A stretch of 64,000 nucleotides of DNA from Tridacna crocea (GCA_943736015.1 OX031071.1:684501-748500), one strand, 5' to 3'. Numbered from the stretch's first letter, positions 44,834 through 55,980 are shown. Numbers and translations are program-made. Notes: generated by a model from the letters alone, not told the origin.

Positions 44834-45062
44834 TTAACCCTTCACCACACAATCCCGACTTTTAACATCCCTGTGAAAGAAGCCTTTTGAAAACATAGTG
44901 GAAAAAGGAGAAAATGCTGGTAACCAGCATTTTCTCCTTTTCCCACAATGTTTTCTTCCCTTACTAATACAAATTTTAATTCTTTAGTTAGATTCATTTT
45001 GTCGTCTGCATACACTTTCAATTTGGAACAGTCTAAAATTTTGTCGTTTGGTAAAGGGTCAA
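44834..45062 (+). repeat. M1 MITE
   Basis: The copy runs from TTAACCCTTCACCACACAATC to GTTTGGTAAAGGGTCAA. The hairpin at about 44888-44954 is near-perfect. Confidence 0.85.
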
Positions 45063-45777
45063 CACTACAAACTTAAAAAAAAATATGTCCTCTATGTAGT
45101 TTTTTTAAGGTAAGACCTGTGTAATGCACTTCCGGTAAAAATTCTAATTGTTTGATAAATAAGGATAAATAAGGATTTATGCAGAAATAATATTTGTGCA
45201 CATTTCTAATGGATCAGAAATTCCGTTTATGTCTATCTTGAAATTATTTTTTGATACTTTTGTTAGTTTTCTGAAAAGGGAGGTAATTATTATCCCTTTT
45301 TGAATTGAGAATATAGTGGTTTTAGATTTATAAATGATAATTCAAGGAAGGAAAGAATGTAAAAATGGAATCGGTGAAAGTAGTTCAATAATACTCATTT
45401 TTAATTATAGCTAATTTTTCAGGATGATATTTTAGTAGAAATAGCTGTTTTCCATTACACAGGCCTTACCTTAACTTTAGAACTACAGCCTAAACCTTTG
45501 TCCCAGGTATTAATTAACGCAAGTCTAAACAGATGACAAGAGAGACGGTTCTTTATGCTTGTATTTTTTTAAGAACAGAGCAAAACACAAATTTTAAAGA
45601 CGAATACTAGTCGTACATAGTCATTTTTGACATGAAGTAAAAAATATGTATCAAGTGATATCTCAATAGATATACAGTACATATAATAATAGATAAGAAG
45701 ATATATGGAGAATGCGCTCACACAGGATACATATAGAAAATTAAAAATAGTTGTATCAATTAATATAGAAAACTCCA
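45063..45777. other. Intergenic, nothing recognised
   Basis: AT-rich sequence. GTAAGACCTGTGTAATGCACT near 45112 and its inverse (ACACAGGCCTTACC, near 45459) form a loose inverted pair enclosing about 350 bp, possibly another foldback element. Confidence 0.4.
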
Positions 45778-46006
45778 TTAACCCTTTCCCAAACAATCCC
45801 TGGTTTCTACGGGTCTGGAATAGTAATCTTTTGAAAACATTGTGGGAAAAGGAGAAAATGCTGGTAACCAGCATTTTCTCCTTTTCCCACGATGTTTTCT
45901 ACCCTATCATAGACAGAAATCATCTTTTCAGCAAGAGTTGAATTGTCGTCTGCAATTGCTTTCAATTTGGTCTAGACCAAAAGTCTGTTGTTTGGGAAAG
46001 GGTTAA
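45778..46006 (+). repeat. M1 MITE
   Basis: TTAA at both ends (TTAACCCTTTCCCAAACAATC ... TTGGGAAAGGGTTAA). The terminal inverted repeat pairs TTAACCCTTTCCCAAACAA well with the right end. Confidence 0.87.
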
Positions 46007-46192
46007 GTTAAAGAACTGTATTTTCTAAAGTTCACATTTTAGTACAAACAAGCTTAAAGTTTACCAGTAGAGGACAAAATCAATTAGTCGGTCACCTTGA
46101 ATAACAAATATTGATTACCTGATCAAACTAGATAAAAATGGTGTGCAACACGCCAACAGGAGTATTTGAACATTGGCAGACCAATAATTTGC

Positions 46193-46648
46193 TTAACCCA
46201 TGACCACACAATCCCTACTTTTGACGACCCTGAGAAAGAAGCCTTTAGAAAATATTGAGGGAAAAAGAGAAAATGCTGGTAACCAGCATTTCTCCTTTTC
46301 CCACAATGTTTTCTACCCCTTAAAAAAACAAATTTCAAGTTTTCAGTCACTTTTATTTTGTTGTCTGAAAATGCTTTCAATCTGGACATGCCTTAACCCT
46401 TTTCAAAATGACAGATTTTTGGACAAGACCAAATTGAAATCATTTGCAGACGACAATTCAACTCTTGCTGAAAAGATGATTTCTGTCTATGATAGGGTAG
46501 AAAACATTGTGGGAAAAGGAGAAAATGCTGGATACCAGCATTTTCTCCTTTTCCCACAATGTTTTCAAAAGGCTACTATTCCAGACCCGTAAAAAACACC
46601 TGGATTGTCTGGGAAAGGGTTAACTATTGTCATTTGGTAATGATTTAA
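46193..46648 (+). repeat. M1 MITE (forward) carrying another M1 inside it
   Basis: The outer copy runs from TTAACCCATGACCACACAATC and is interrupted at GGACATGCC by TTAA. It resumes after 46623 with CTATTGTCATTTGGTAATGA and ends in TTTAA. Removing the inner copy and one TTAA restores a normal M1 right end, which shows TTAA target duplication directly. Confidence 0.9.
46393..46623 (-). repeat. M1 MITE (reverse) inserted in another M1 copy
   Basis: TTAACCCTTTTCAAAATGAC to GTCTGGGAAAGGGTTAA, with an intact hairpin at about 46499-46565. It sits between the two TTAA copies inside the outer element. Confidence 0.9.
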
Positions 46649-48503
46649 ACCTCTTTGCGAAACATAGTCTTTTTTTAACAACGTACGTGAATCCAATTTT
46701 TAGCAAGCTATATTTGAGGAAAAAGTTGATTTTTTTTGCAAGTAAAGAATCATAAAGACGTTAGTGTTGACTCTCCGTAACATATGGAGGCGGGGGGGGG
46801 GGAGTTTTCTTTTTTCAATCTCTCTAAATTTGAATCTGCATCGTTTCTGGCCTACGGAAATTTTCTGAACAAGACCCGACATCTGTATCGACTAAGCTGT
46901 TCAGGCTATCGATTTACTAATTGTTTTGAAAATGCATTTTTACCTTGTCATGCAAATAGTCCATTGGTGGATTTATATATAATGGCATTGTTTTTCCGGG
47001 CAGTATGTGCTTTTTCCACGTTATTTCTACCGTATAATACAAAGCTAGGAATTTGAGAGTCACATTTAGTTTGGCATCTGCAAATGGTGGAAACTCCAAT
47101 GAAGGAATACGTTTTTCTTTTTCAGGCTTGCAAATCGTGTGTAGCCCAATTTGAAATTGGGGCAGTTCATTAGATAAAGCCAAACGTAAGAGTAAATTGG
47201 ATTCGCAAAAAGGACGTCCATTTTTTTTCATACTAGAGGTTTAGCCAGCGCCAATTTCAGGAACTGAGAAATTGCGATTTCATTGCACGGCGACATCAGT
47301 CGCAGTGCATATATTGATGGGTTTTTCTCTGTCCATGGATTAAATCCGAACAGAAATCTCCCTTCGAATTTTGCGGCGTTATTTATGAAATATTTTCATT
47401 ACTCGGATGATATTTGACAAAAACATAGAATTTGCCGATTCTTTGTATACCTGATATTGTCTACGTATGTCATCATACTTTATTCCTGCTTCATGATTAT
47501 TGTTGTATTCATTAAATAAAGAATGTGTTTACGGATATGAGGAATCCCTTCAGTTAAAAGTTTAAGCGCGTCCTGCACATGCGCAGACGGTATCCGGATA
47601 AAACGTCCCACAGTCAAAACGTACTACTTTTGGTTAAAACGTCCCCATTTCCATTGCAAATTGGTTACATCCAGGGTCGAAATAAACACTAGCAAACTCG
47701 CAAAATACGAGTGGAAAATTAATTTTGCGAGTAGACTTTACGACCACTAGCATTTTTTTTGCGAGTGGAAATGAAAATTTGTTTGCAGGGTCCTCCCCCC
47801 AAAAAACCCACTCGTAATTTACGAGTAAGAAATGGATGAGGACGAGTGAAATATCTGCCATACTCGTCCAGTAGGACGAGTGGTGAATAGGAGATAGTAA
47901 AAGAATTTTTTCAGATGAATATTTAATTTACACAAGACAAAACGGCCATTTAATTATTGAATAAGGAAATCAATGGTATTTAGGAAATCAAATTTTGAAA
48001 CAGAACTTAAAATGTGCTGGTTCCCACCCCCACATTAAGACCGGTTTCAAGTCAGCCTAATGGTATAACCCGGGACCTTTCATGCCGAACACAATTCTCG
48101 GAATATGCTTTGAGTGGACCCAATTCAACATGAGCGACTTTGCTAATTATTGAAACGGACGATATTAAGATTAACGCAGATACTTTCCCGATACCACTTC
48201 GAAAAACTGTGTTCTTTTGGCTTTATTGATTTCTGTAACATAGCCGGATAACGGATACCGGTTTTTAAGACCTGGTATTTATAGTTCGTTGTAACGTTAC
48301 CGTTTCGTCTGAAAAAAAAAAACAAGAAATATCAAACCGACAGAGTCCAATTTAGAAAGGGTTTTTCTTGTCGGATGAGTGTAGATCGAAGCAAGGCCAG
48401 TGTTTTTTTTTTTTAAGGTCACTTGTCCTACAGGACGAATGCCTTTTCTGGAAATGTTTGGACCCTGGTTTGCCGACCGTAATGAACAAGTTGTTACGGG
48501 ATG
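46649..48503. other. Intergenic with decayed repeats
   Basis: No gene is seen. 47588-47650 holds AAAACGTCCC/CAAAACGTAC words related to the cluster at 48.5 kb. 47690-47900 is rich in inverted ACTCGCAAAATACGAGTGG and ACTCGTCC/GGACGAGT words. A poly-G run lies near 46793. Several 60-100 codon frames look like chance. Confidence 0.4.
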
Positions 48504-48504
48504 C

Positions 48505-49985
48505 GGTCAAAACGTACCCAAACCAAAACGTACCCAAAAAAATAAGTTAAAACGTACCCAAAAGTTTAGTCAAAACGTACCCAAAGTAAAATTTTCATTA
48601 AACCAATTTACAGTTGTAATTGTTAGTTATGAATTATAAACTTCATGTATCTTGCCTTTTAGGGATGTTTTAACTCCAAACTCACTTTAGATGCTTTTAA
48701 TTCTTTAAAAATGATGCATGGTTGTAGTCCTAAGTTACATTCAGTTGTGGGCGATGTGTTTAAGTCAGGACTAATCAGGTGTAACAAGCTTGTTACCATT
48801 TAACAGTTTTATTTTCATAAAAGATTATTTACAAACATTTGTACATAGGTAAAGGAGGAAATGTTGGCAACAACTTTCTCCCGTTTCTCAAAATGTTTTT
48901 CATACCCTTCCAAACCTTATCTTATAATGGTTGTTCGCAAATGTTTTCAATCAAGAGGAGTCCATGATTTTATTGTTTGTTAAAGAGTAAAGTTAACAAT
49001 ATATGAAGTGCAGAATATATCTTGCAATCGTCCCCCTCTAAAAAAATGTTAATATTTTAATTAATCTTAAAATTGTGTAAATATCTATTCTTAAATATCT
49101 ATACTTGTAATGATAAGTAGGTATAACTGAGTCACAGCTCATAGACAACAAAATCTTTTACTTATCCATGTTTAGGGAATTTTCGAATGATAAAAATGTT
49201 ATAAACAAGAACTTTCAAAGGGAAGAAAAGGAAACTATGAGAACATTTTCAAGAAGAGCATTTACTGAATTTAAAAAGACTCAACCCTTCAGTTTTTTAT
49301 CTGAAGCAAACTGTCTCTCAAATCATGAATTTTTACAAAGCATTCCATTATAATCTTGTAATATACAGCAGTTTAAATACCATTGTGAATAACTGATTTA
49401 TTCACCACATAATTATAGTTTGTTACATTCTTTTTCAGTGTGAAAATTGCACCTTTTTTATTATTCAGACAATGCAATTAGTGTAGATCTATCTCATTTT
49501 TTTTAAAAGTGTTAATTCGTATGAAGTTGGTTTTTTTTTTTTTTTCATTCTCTTTTTATGGATAACATATGTATTAATCATGATGGATAACGATATCAAG
49601 GTATCTGATGCTTTTTTCCCTAATGTCAATTGTATTTACCTAAAAAAGAGAGAGAGAGAGAGATACACACAGTCTGCAATTTTACCGTGAAGCATTTGAT
49701 GGACTTAGCTCTGTTCTATAGTGTGCTTCTATTTTTTTTAATAATGTCAGGCAAATTTGAAAATAAGCAGAATTAAAAATAAAATTATCATCATCAAGCT
49801 GGTGAAAACATTATTTCTATTAATTTGTAAAAAGATGGAAGATAAAAATACTATAAAAATCATGGGTACATTTTGACTTCACATTGGGTAAGTTTTGACT
49901 CCACTTGGGTACGTTTTGACTTCAGTTTGGCACGTTTTGACACCACTTGGGTACGTTTTGACTTGGGTACGTTTTGACTGTAAAC
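48505..49985. mobile_element. Putative DNA transposon bounded by inverted ~17-bp motif clusters
   Basis: The left end (48505-48590) has five copies of GTCAAAACGTACCCAAA. The right end (49870-49985) has the inverse, GGGTACGTTTTGACT, about six times. The 1.3-kb interior is AT-rich with no transposase-like ORF, so the element is non-autonomous if real. A diverged M1 trace lies at about 48845-48990 and a (GA)n run at 49648. A third, one-sided cluster is at 55664-55770. Confidence 0.65.
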
Positions 49986-51019
49986 CGGTGTTACTGGTTT
50001 GCGTTTTACAGGCTACCATGAAGACAATCCAAATCTTAGCTGTGAACTTTTTTAGTCATGGTAAACAATTTCTTCATGAAAGAAAACAGTACAATAATTA
50101 TGATTTGTAACAATAAAGTCAATAGAAAAATCGAATGTGGTTAAATTTCTTTTTATAAAAAAACACCAAGAAAACCTGCTCCGAGCTGGAAAAAATACTT
50201 TAAATACTGTTGAAAAGACTGAAATGGTGATTATTTGCATTTGTTGTTTTTAATGGTATTAAGAAATGTTTCTCTCTCTTTGTCGTTAAGACTTCAGATT
50301 GTTTGGATAAAGGTTAAATGGAAACTCTACACATGAATATCAGTTAGAATGCTGTAGACTGGGAGGCGTGTTAGCCAGTCCAGGAGGCGTTTTAGCGTGT
50401 CGATTAAACATTCGTGTATATAAAGAGACAACAGGGGCCTTAACCCTTAGCCTACATCATATAAAATCTTGACTTGAACAAAGCAGCAACAAACGACATT
50501 TTACTACAGCTCTAATGATACATGTATATGTGGTCTACAAAAGCGCTATACTGGAAGGCGAAATGGTGTGTCACCGGCTTTTCCTATTTCTTTACTCAAT
50601 GGCGGTCAAAAAACTTTTCTTCGTTGTCGGTAAAACATGGGATTGTTTAAAGGGCAGCCTGGAGTTCAGTCCGATCATTTTCTTCTTTTTTTTTTATCGT
50701 GACATTACTTTGTCAAAAATGGGCGTCATTTAAAAAAAAAGGGGGGGGGATAAAATAAACTGAACTGTAACCCAGGCTGTGTAAAGGGTTAGATGTAAAA
50801 CCAAATTTGTCACACTTAATAGTACTAATATACCTGACGAAAGACTTGCCTCTGAAAAAGTAAATTGACCGCTCGATCAATACTGTAGCAAAACTAATGA
50901 TTGCCAAGTGCTGAGAAAACGTAAATGATAATTACTGCAACTAAAAAATGAATTGTCTGTACTTTTTATCTTTCATATTTTCTGTTCTTTCCACCTAGTA
51001 TGGCATTTGATTTTTAGAT
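49986..51019. other. Intergenic, nothing recognised
   Basis: AT-rich sequence with small chance ORFs. CTTAACCCTTAGCCTACATC near 50440 resembles the TTAACC start of the M1/M2 families, without the rest. Confidence 0.35.
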
Positions 51020-51225
51020 GTAACTCTTTACAAAACGACTGAATTTTGGACTAAACCAAACTCAAAGCATTTACGAGCGTATATACAAGACTAACTACAT
51101 TTGCTTAAATGATGATTTTTTTTCTCTGATATTATAGGAATATTGTGGGAAAAAGAAGCAAAGGTTGTTTACCAGTATTTTCTCATTGTCCAGCAAAGTT
51201 TTCAAAAACCTCTTTCATAGTTATT
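51020..51225 (-). repeat. Diverged M1 MITE copy
   Basis: ACTCTTTACAAAACGACTGA, then ACTAAACCAAACTCAAAGCA, then a decayed hairpin (GGAATATTGTGGGAAAAAGA ... TTTTCTCATTGTCC). The ends are not intact. Confidence 0.65.
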
Positions 51226-51298
51226 AAAGGTTTGGACCGCAATTCCTGTTCCTTTAGAATGCACGTATTTTTAACGGAATTTTTGTTTTATAAGTTTT

Positions 51299-51774
51299 AA
51301 TATATATGTCGTAGTCCAAACTGGAATCCAGGCAGATCCGGAATCTGCCTAGACCAAACTGGAATTTTCTGTAACAAATCAGGATTCCAGTTTAGCTTTG
51401 CAGCTCTACAATCTGCCTAAACCAAATTTGAATAATTTCTCGTTGAATGTAGGGCATCTACATATGAATCATCTTACTTTTAAACGTAAACCCCAAAATA
51501 AAAGAAGTTTTAGTCAGAAATTCAGAGTAAATATAAATTTTGAATGCCTTGTACTAATAAAAAAGGTGGAAAAAAAGAGCGATTGTGGAAAAATCATATA
51601 AAATGCTTTAAATGAAAATACCTCTCAATTGTAAACATAATTAAATCAATATATTTAAAAAAAAATATTAGAAAACAATGCATTTTGGTCTCCACAAAAT
51701 TTGAATTCTAATTTGGTCTAGGCAGATTCCGGATCTGCCTAGATTCCAATCTGGCCTACGACATATATATTTAA
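51299..51774. mobile_element. MITE with ~65-bp terminal inverted repeats
   Basis: The left end TATATATGTCGTAGTCCAAA and the inverse of the right end (ATATATGTCGTAGGCCAGAT) stay alignable for about 65 bp, through GGCAGATCCGGAATCTGCC, itself a palindrome. The element is about 475 bp and non-coding. The flanks are TA-rich, so the target duplication (TA or longer) cannot be fixed. Confidence 0.75.
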
Positions 51775-52000
51775 TACATACATATTTTTAAATATATATA
51801 TATTTTCCAATCAATTGTGTTATCCTTTATTTTATCTTTATCTTCTTTAGTTCAATAGATCTACTGGAATAGTCATTAGTATAACGATTGCATTATATGG
51901 CCTGTATACATGTAGATCTACTTTGGTATACAATATCGAATTTCGTGAATTCTGAAAGATTTCTTGAAACAAATGGCAGCTGCGAAATTATTTTTTCGCC

Positions 52001-55000
52001 GTGCTATTCCCCATTTTGCTGCATCTTTGCAGCAACTTTTGTACTTGTTACTTACTGGTACTTGTTTTTATGTTTTTCCTCCCGAAGGGCGGGGAACCAA
52101 ATAAAACCCGTGAGTTTTGTTTTCTCAAAAAGCCTGTATTGTGTAGAGGAAACCATACAATACAGGCTTTTGCTGACATCCTTGATGAAATCTCTGAAAT
52201 TATCACCAAATATAGCAACTTGGGTGCACTGATCCTCTGTGGAGACTTTAACGCATCTCTTACTAGAGACCCTCCAAATGAAAGAGATAAACTATTCAAA
52301 GCCTTTTATAGAGACAATAATCTGACAACAAAGCAAAAAGGAATACCAACCTTTATACATTCTAATGGAGAAGCCAAATCTGAAATAGATTACATTCTTT
52401 ACAACAAAACAGCAACTGATAAAATTTTAACTACTTGTGTGGAACAGGATCATCCAGAGAATACCTCTGATCACAATGCAATTACGTGTACCCTGAAATT
52501 TGATATCTATAAAAAACCTGAAATACATACATCTCAAAGCAAGAGACTAGCATGGAATAAGTGCAACAAGCAAATATTTAGAGAGAAAATCAAACTTGGC
52601 TTGAACAACATTCCCATAAACTGTAGTCAGAAACTATATGATAATATCTTTAATCTCAAGCAAGTTCTTGAACAAGCGGCAAGTAGCAGTATACCAAAAC
52701 GGAAACCTAAAAAGCCTGGTTCAGGGACTGTAGTATTCAACAGAGAAATAAAAGAACTATCCGCAAAGAGCAAACAAGCTTGGTGGGAGTGGAAAAAAGC
52801 AAAATATCCAAGGAATTCCCAAAATCAAAAATTACAGAATATGATACATGCAAAACGTCTTTTAAGAAAAGCTCAAAGAAGACTTGCTAGCTCCCAGAAG
52901 AGGAAAAAGTTAGAAAATATAATGGAAGCACGTAGTGACCCAAAAACTTTTTATCGCTTGGTCAGAGAACAAAGATCAACCTCTACAGTAGAAACCAATG
53001 TTCTATCTATAGATGGTAAGGTAGTGAATGACTCAGAAGAAATGAGGGAAGAATGGGCCCATTATTTCCAAAGACTCTCTACCCCACTTGAGGATGAAAA
53101 TTTTGACAGCTTATATCTTGAGAAAATTATAGAGGAGAATAGAAGGATAGAATATGAAAGCCTAGACTCTGATAACCAAATCAAGGAAATAACCTCAACT
53201 GAAATAGAAACAGCAGTATCCAAACTTAATAATAATAAAGCCCCTGATGCTATGGGTTTAACCTCAGAACATTTGAAATTTGCAACCAATTTAGTTTTAG
53301 ATAGTCTGAAGTATATTCTCAACCAAATAGTATCTGAACAGAAAATACCCTTATGTCTTAAAAGTGGAATTTTGACACCAGTCTATAAGAAGGGACTACC
53401 AGATAACCCTAGTAATTACAGAGGGATTACAGTCACCCCAGTACTCACTAAAATTCTAGAACATATCTTCAGGGAAAGACATAAACAGAAGCTAGAACTT
53501 ACCCAATCAGAACTACAGACAGGATTTACTAAAGGAAAATCTTCACTTATATCTTCCCTACTAGTCACAGAATGCCAACTGGAAACTAAAGCAAACAAAC
53601 AGATGATGTTACTAACTACGCTAGATACCCAGAAGGCATTTGACGTGGTCCACCACGAGATACTACTAAACAAGCTTTACGCAGATGGCATAAGAGGAAA
53701 AGACTGGCTACTACTAAAAAACCTCTATAGTAACATGACATCAGTAGTCTCATGGAAAGGCTCAAATTCTAGCAGCTTCTCCTTGAACCAAGGAGTTAGA
53801 CAGGGTGGAGTATTATCTACTGACCATTACAAGCGTTACAACAATCCATTATTATTGCAGCTAGAAAACAATTTCCAGGGAGTGCGAATTGGGAGCATAA
53901 AAATACCGCACACAACCTGTGCAGACGATCTTTCCCTCCTCTCTACAAATGAGTATGAAATGATAAACATGGTGTCTACTGTAGAAGATTACAGTAACAA
54001 AAACAGATACAAGATAAATCCTAATAAAAGCTCTGTCATACAGTATAATAGCAATAAAGATCTACAACTACCTATCTTACATGGCAAAATAATTGATAAG
54101 AGCAATTCCACCACCCATCTTGGTATAACTCGCCAACATGATGCGAAAGTAGACATTAAGGAAAAGACTGCGCTGGGCAGAAGAACTCTTTACTCCCTTA
54201 TGGGTGCTGGATGTCACGGAAAAAATGGTATATCCCAAGCAATGAAAGGAGAAATTTGGAGTACATATGTAATACCTAGAACAATCTATGGGTTAGAGAC
54301 TGTTATATGCAACCTCACAAAGAAAGACTTGACTGAACTTGAGAAATTCCAGACAGCATACCTTAAGCAAATCCAGCATCTTCCGATACGAACATCAAAT
54401 CAAGTGACACAAGCTCTGCTTGGAATCCCACCAATAGCCTCCATACTGCATAAGAATCTTCTTAACCTAATATATGGCATCATTACTAGACCTCAGTCTG
54501 TAGAGTACAATGTCCTATGTCGTCAATTAGCAGTTAAGGACTTTTATGAGAAAAGTATTTTTTCCACTCTCAGACAAGTATTACAGGTATATAATCTTCC
54601 CTCAATATACCAATTGCTGGATCTCACTCCCTCAAAAGCAAAATGGAAAGATATGCTAAGAACAGCCATCAACACTAAAATTGAATCTGACTGGCATTTT
54701 GAAGTGAGTTCTAAGTCATCCCTGAAGTATCTTAATCCTTCCTCGCTGAAGGTAGGGAAAGCTCACCATGTCTACTCTACCGTTCGGACCAATATATTCG
54801 ATGTACAAAGAGCCGAAACAAAAGCTCGACTACTGACTGGAACATATATTCTTCAATCAAATCGCTCAAACTTTAATCAACATGATGTGGATCCGACATG
54901 CAAAATGTGTAAAATTGGGCCAGAGACACGGCAGCATTTTATATCTGAATGTCCAAAGTCAGATCATTTAAGAGATAAATTTAACATCAAAACTGCAAAA

Positions 55001-55261
55001 TTAATTAATATAAATCCTGATACTTTGACTAACATGGACAGACACACTTATACCCAACTTATACTGGACTGTACTCATCCAGCTCTTACAGGCAACCTTA
55101 TTATAAAGAATGCATTTATATCAGATTATGAACTATATACAAGGGAGCTTTTACAGTCACTTCATACAAACAGGGTTGTAATTCTTAAAGCTATTGAATC
55201 CAGCAGAGTAAGGGAAACAATTTCTGATGATGGAACAAAGCCAGTAGGTGGTGTCACTTAA
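52001..55261 (+). CDS. LINE ORF2 (partial endonuclease, reverse transcriptase, C-terminal zinc knuckle)
   Basis: The open frame is 1086 codons; the first ~45 codons are probably flanking DNA, with no ATG at the frame start (GTG). The C-terminal half of the AP endonuclease is present: LCGDFNASL (about residue 80), SEIDYIL, TSDHNAI. The RT then shows NYRGITVTPVLTK, GFTKGKSSLISS, TLDTQKAFDVVHHEIL with the motif A aspartate (about 541), RQGGVLSTDHY and CADDLSLLS with both motif C aspartates (about 640-643). A CCHC-type knuckle, C-x2-C-x8-H-x4-C, lies at about 966-984 (CKMCKIGPETRQHFISECP). The polymerase could be active, but the first half of the endonuclease and any ORF1 are absent. The clade is uncertain (CR1/I/jockey range); no RNase H is seen. 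Confidence 0.9.
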   Translation: MLFPILLHLCSNFCTCYLLVLVFMFFLPKGGEPNKTREFCFLKKPVLCRGNHTIQAFADILDEISEIITKYSNLGALILCGDFNASLTRDPPNERDKLFKAFYRDNNLTTKQKGIPTFIHSNGEAKSEIDYILYNKTATDKILTTCVEQDHPENTSDHNAITCTLKFDIYKKPEIHTSQSKRLAWNKCNKQIFREKIKLGLNNIPINCSQKLYDNIFNLKQVLEQAASSSIPKRKPKKPGSGTVVFNREIKELSAKSKQAWWEWKKAKYPRNSQNQKLQNMIHAKRLLRKAQRRLASSQKRKKLENIMEARSDPKTFYRLVREQRSTSTVETNVLSIDGKVVNDSEEMREEWAHYFQRLSTPLEDENFDSLYLEKIIEENRRIEYESLDSDNQIKEITSTEIETAVSKLNNNKAPDAMGLTSEHLKFATNLVLDSLKYILNQIVSEQKIPLCLKSGILTPVYKKGLPDNPSNYRGITVTPVLTKILEHIFRERHKQKLELTQSELQTGFTKGKSSLISSLLVTECQLETKANKQMMLLTTLDTQKAFDVVHHEILLNKLYADGIRGKDWLLLKNLYSNMTSVVSWKGSNSSSFSLNQGVRQGGVLSTDHYKRYNNPLLLQLENNFQGVRIGSIKIPHTTCADDLSLLSTNEYEMINMVSTVEDYSNKNRYKINPNKSSVIQYNSNKDLQLPILHGKIIDKSNSTTHLGITRQHDAKVDIKEKTALGRRTLYSLMGAGCHGKNGISQAMKGEIWSTYVIPRTIYGLETVICNLTKKDLTELEKFQTAYLKQIQHLPIRTSNQVTQALLGIPPIASILHKNLLNLIYGIITRPQSVEYNVLCRQLAVKDFYEKSIFSTLRQVLQVYNLPSIYQLLDLTPSKAKWKDMLRTAINTKIESDWHFEVSSKSSLKYLNPSSLKVGKAHHVYSTVRTNIFDVQRAETKARLLTGTYILQSNRSNFNQHDVDPTCKMCKIGPETRQHFISECPKSDHLRDKFNIKTAKLININPDTLTNMDRHTYTQLILDCTHPALTGNLIIKNAFISDYELYTRELLQSLHTNRVVILKAIESSRVRETISDDGTKPVGGVT

Positions 55262-55482
55262 TTCACTAGATAAATCTGCTTTAAATATCCAATAAACATC
55301 CCCGTTTGCGTAAATAGTTTTCTGATGCGTAAATAGTTTTGTGATCTGTGATCAATAGTGTATAGCTGTGTGATTTATTCAAAATATTCTGTCTGGATAT
55401 AACCATCAAGACCGAAGTCAACGACCTCGGGTGCTCCGACAAGTCAACGGAGGAATCTACAACAACAACAACAACAACAATG
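52140..55482 (+). mobile_element. 5'-truncated LINE with long intact ORF2
   Basis: Element sequence begins at about 52140 inside the endonuclease domain and runs through the ORF2 stop at 55261 to a short 3' UTR ending in an (ACA)n tail (55449-55482). 5' truncation and a simple-repeat tail are normal for LINE insertions by target-primed reverse transcription. The low decay of the frame suggests a fairly young insertion. Confidence 0.9.
55449..55482 (+). repeat. (ACA)n tail of the LINE
   Basis: About nine CAA units close the LINE 3' UTR, immediately followed by ATGGCGGC. Confidence 0.85.
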
Positions 55483-55512
55483 GCGGCTTGTCACGTTTTG
55501 CATAGATTGAAG
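55481..55512 (+). other. Possible first coding exon or YY1-type initiator
   Basis: ACAATGGCGGCTTGTCACG has a good start-codon context and a YY1-like AATGGCGGC. The frame reads MAACHVLHRLK and reaches GAAGTGAGTATAC, a consensus splice donor. No downstream exon is recognised in the window. It may be chance or a promoter remnant. Confidence 0.25.
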
Positions 55513-55663
55513 TGAGTATACAGGTTTATCAGTATCTGCGCAGCTTTAGCATAAAGCCAGAGCGTGATTACACACGTTTCAAAGCCTTAATGGTTTCTTT
55601 AATTATGTTGTGACCAGAACTGATGCCTGGAGTTGTCATTTTCGCTGAAGTAGGCCTTTCTTC

Positions 55664-55770
55664 GGGATACGGTCAAAACGTACCCAAACCAAAACATACC
55701 CAAACCAAAACGTACCCAAAAAATAAGTCAAAACTTACTCAAAAACGAAGTCTAAACGTACCCAAAATCA
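55664..55770 (+). repeat. One-sided cluster of CAAAACGTACCC repeats
   Basis: CGGTCAAAACGTACCCAAAC and four or five diverged repeats resemble the left end of the element at 48505, including the preceding GGGAT(A/G)CGGTC. No inverted partner is found nearby, so it is an end fragment or a solo end. Confidence 0.65.
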
Positions 55771-55914
55771 GTCTGAAGGTATGCTCCGATGCTATTTTTG
55801 TACGTGGTCGCTGCATTTCTTCAAAGCAACATTCATCAAACATAGTGACTATTTACCCGTCAAATCCGTGTTGATAAATACAGATTTGCACAAAGGCAAG
55901 ATTTAGATATTAAA

Positions 55915-55980
55915 GGTGGGTATTTATAAGTTTTACATCTCGCCAAAATAAACAATATATATCACTGAAATTCATATTAA
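55915..55980 (+). repeat. M3 MITE 5' fragment
   Basis: TTAAAGGTGGGTATTTATAA and CACTGAAATTCATAT match the first ~65 bp of the M3 copies at 19959 and 20863. The rest is absent. Confidence 0.7.
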
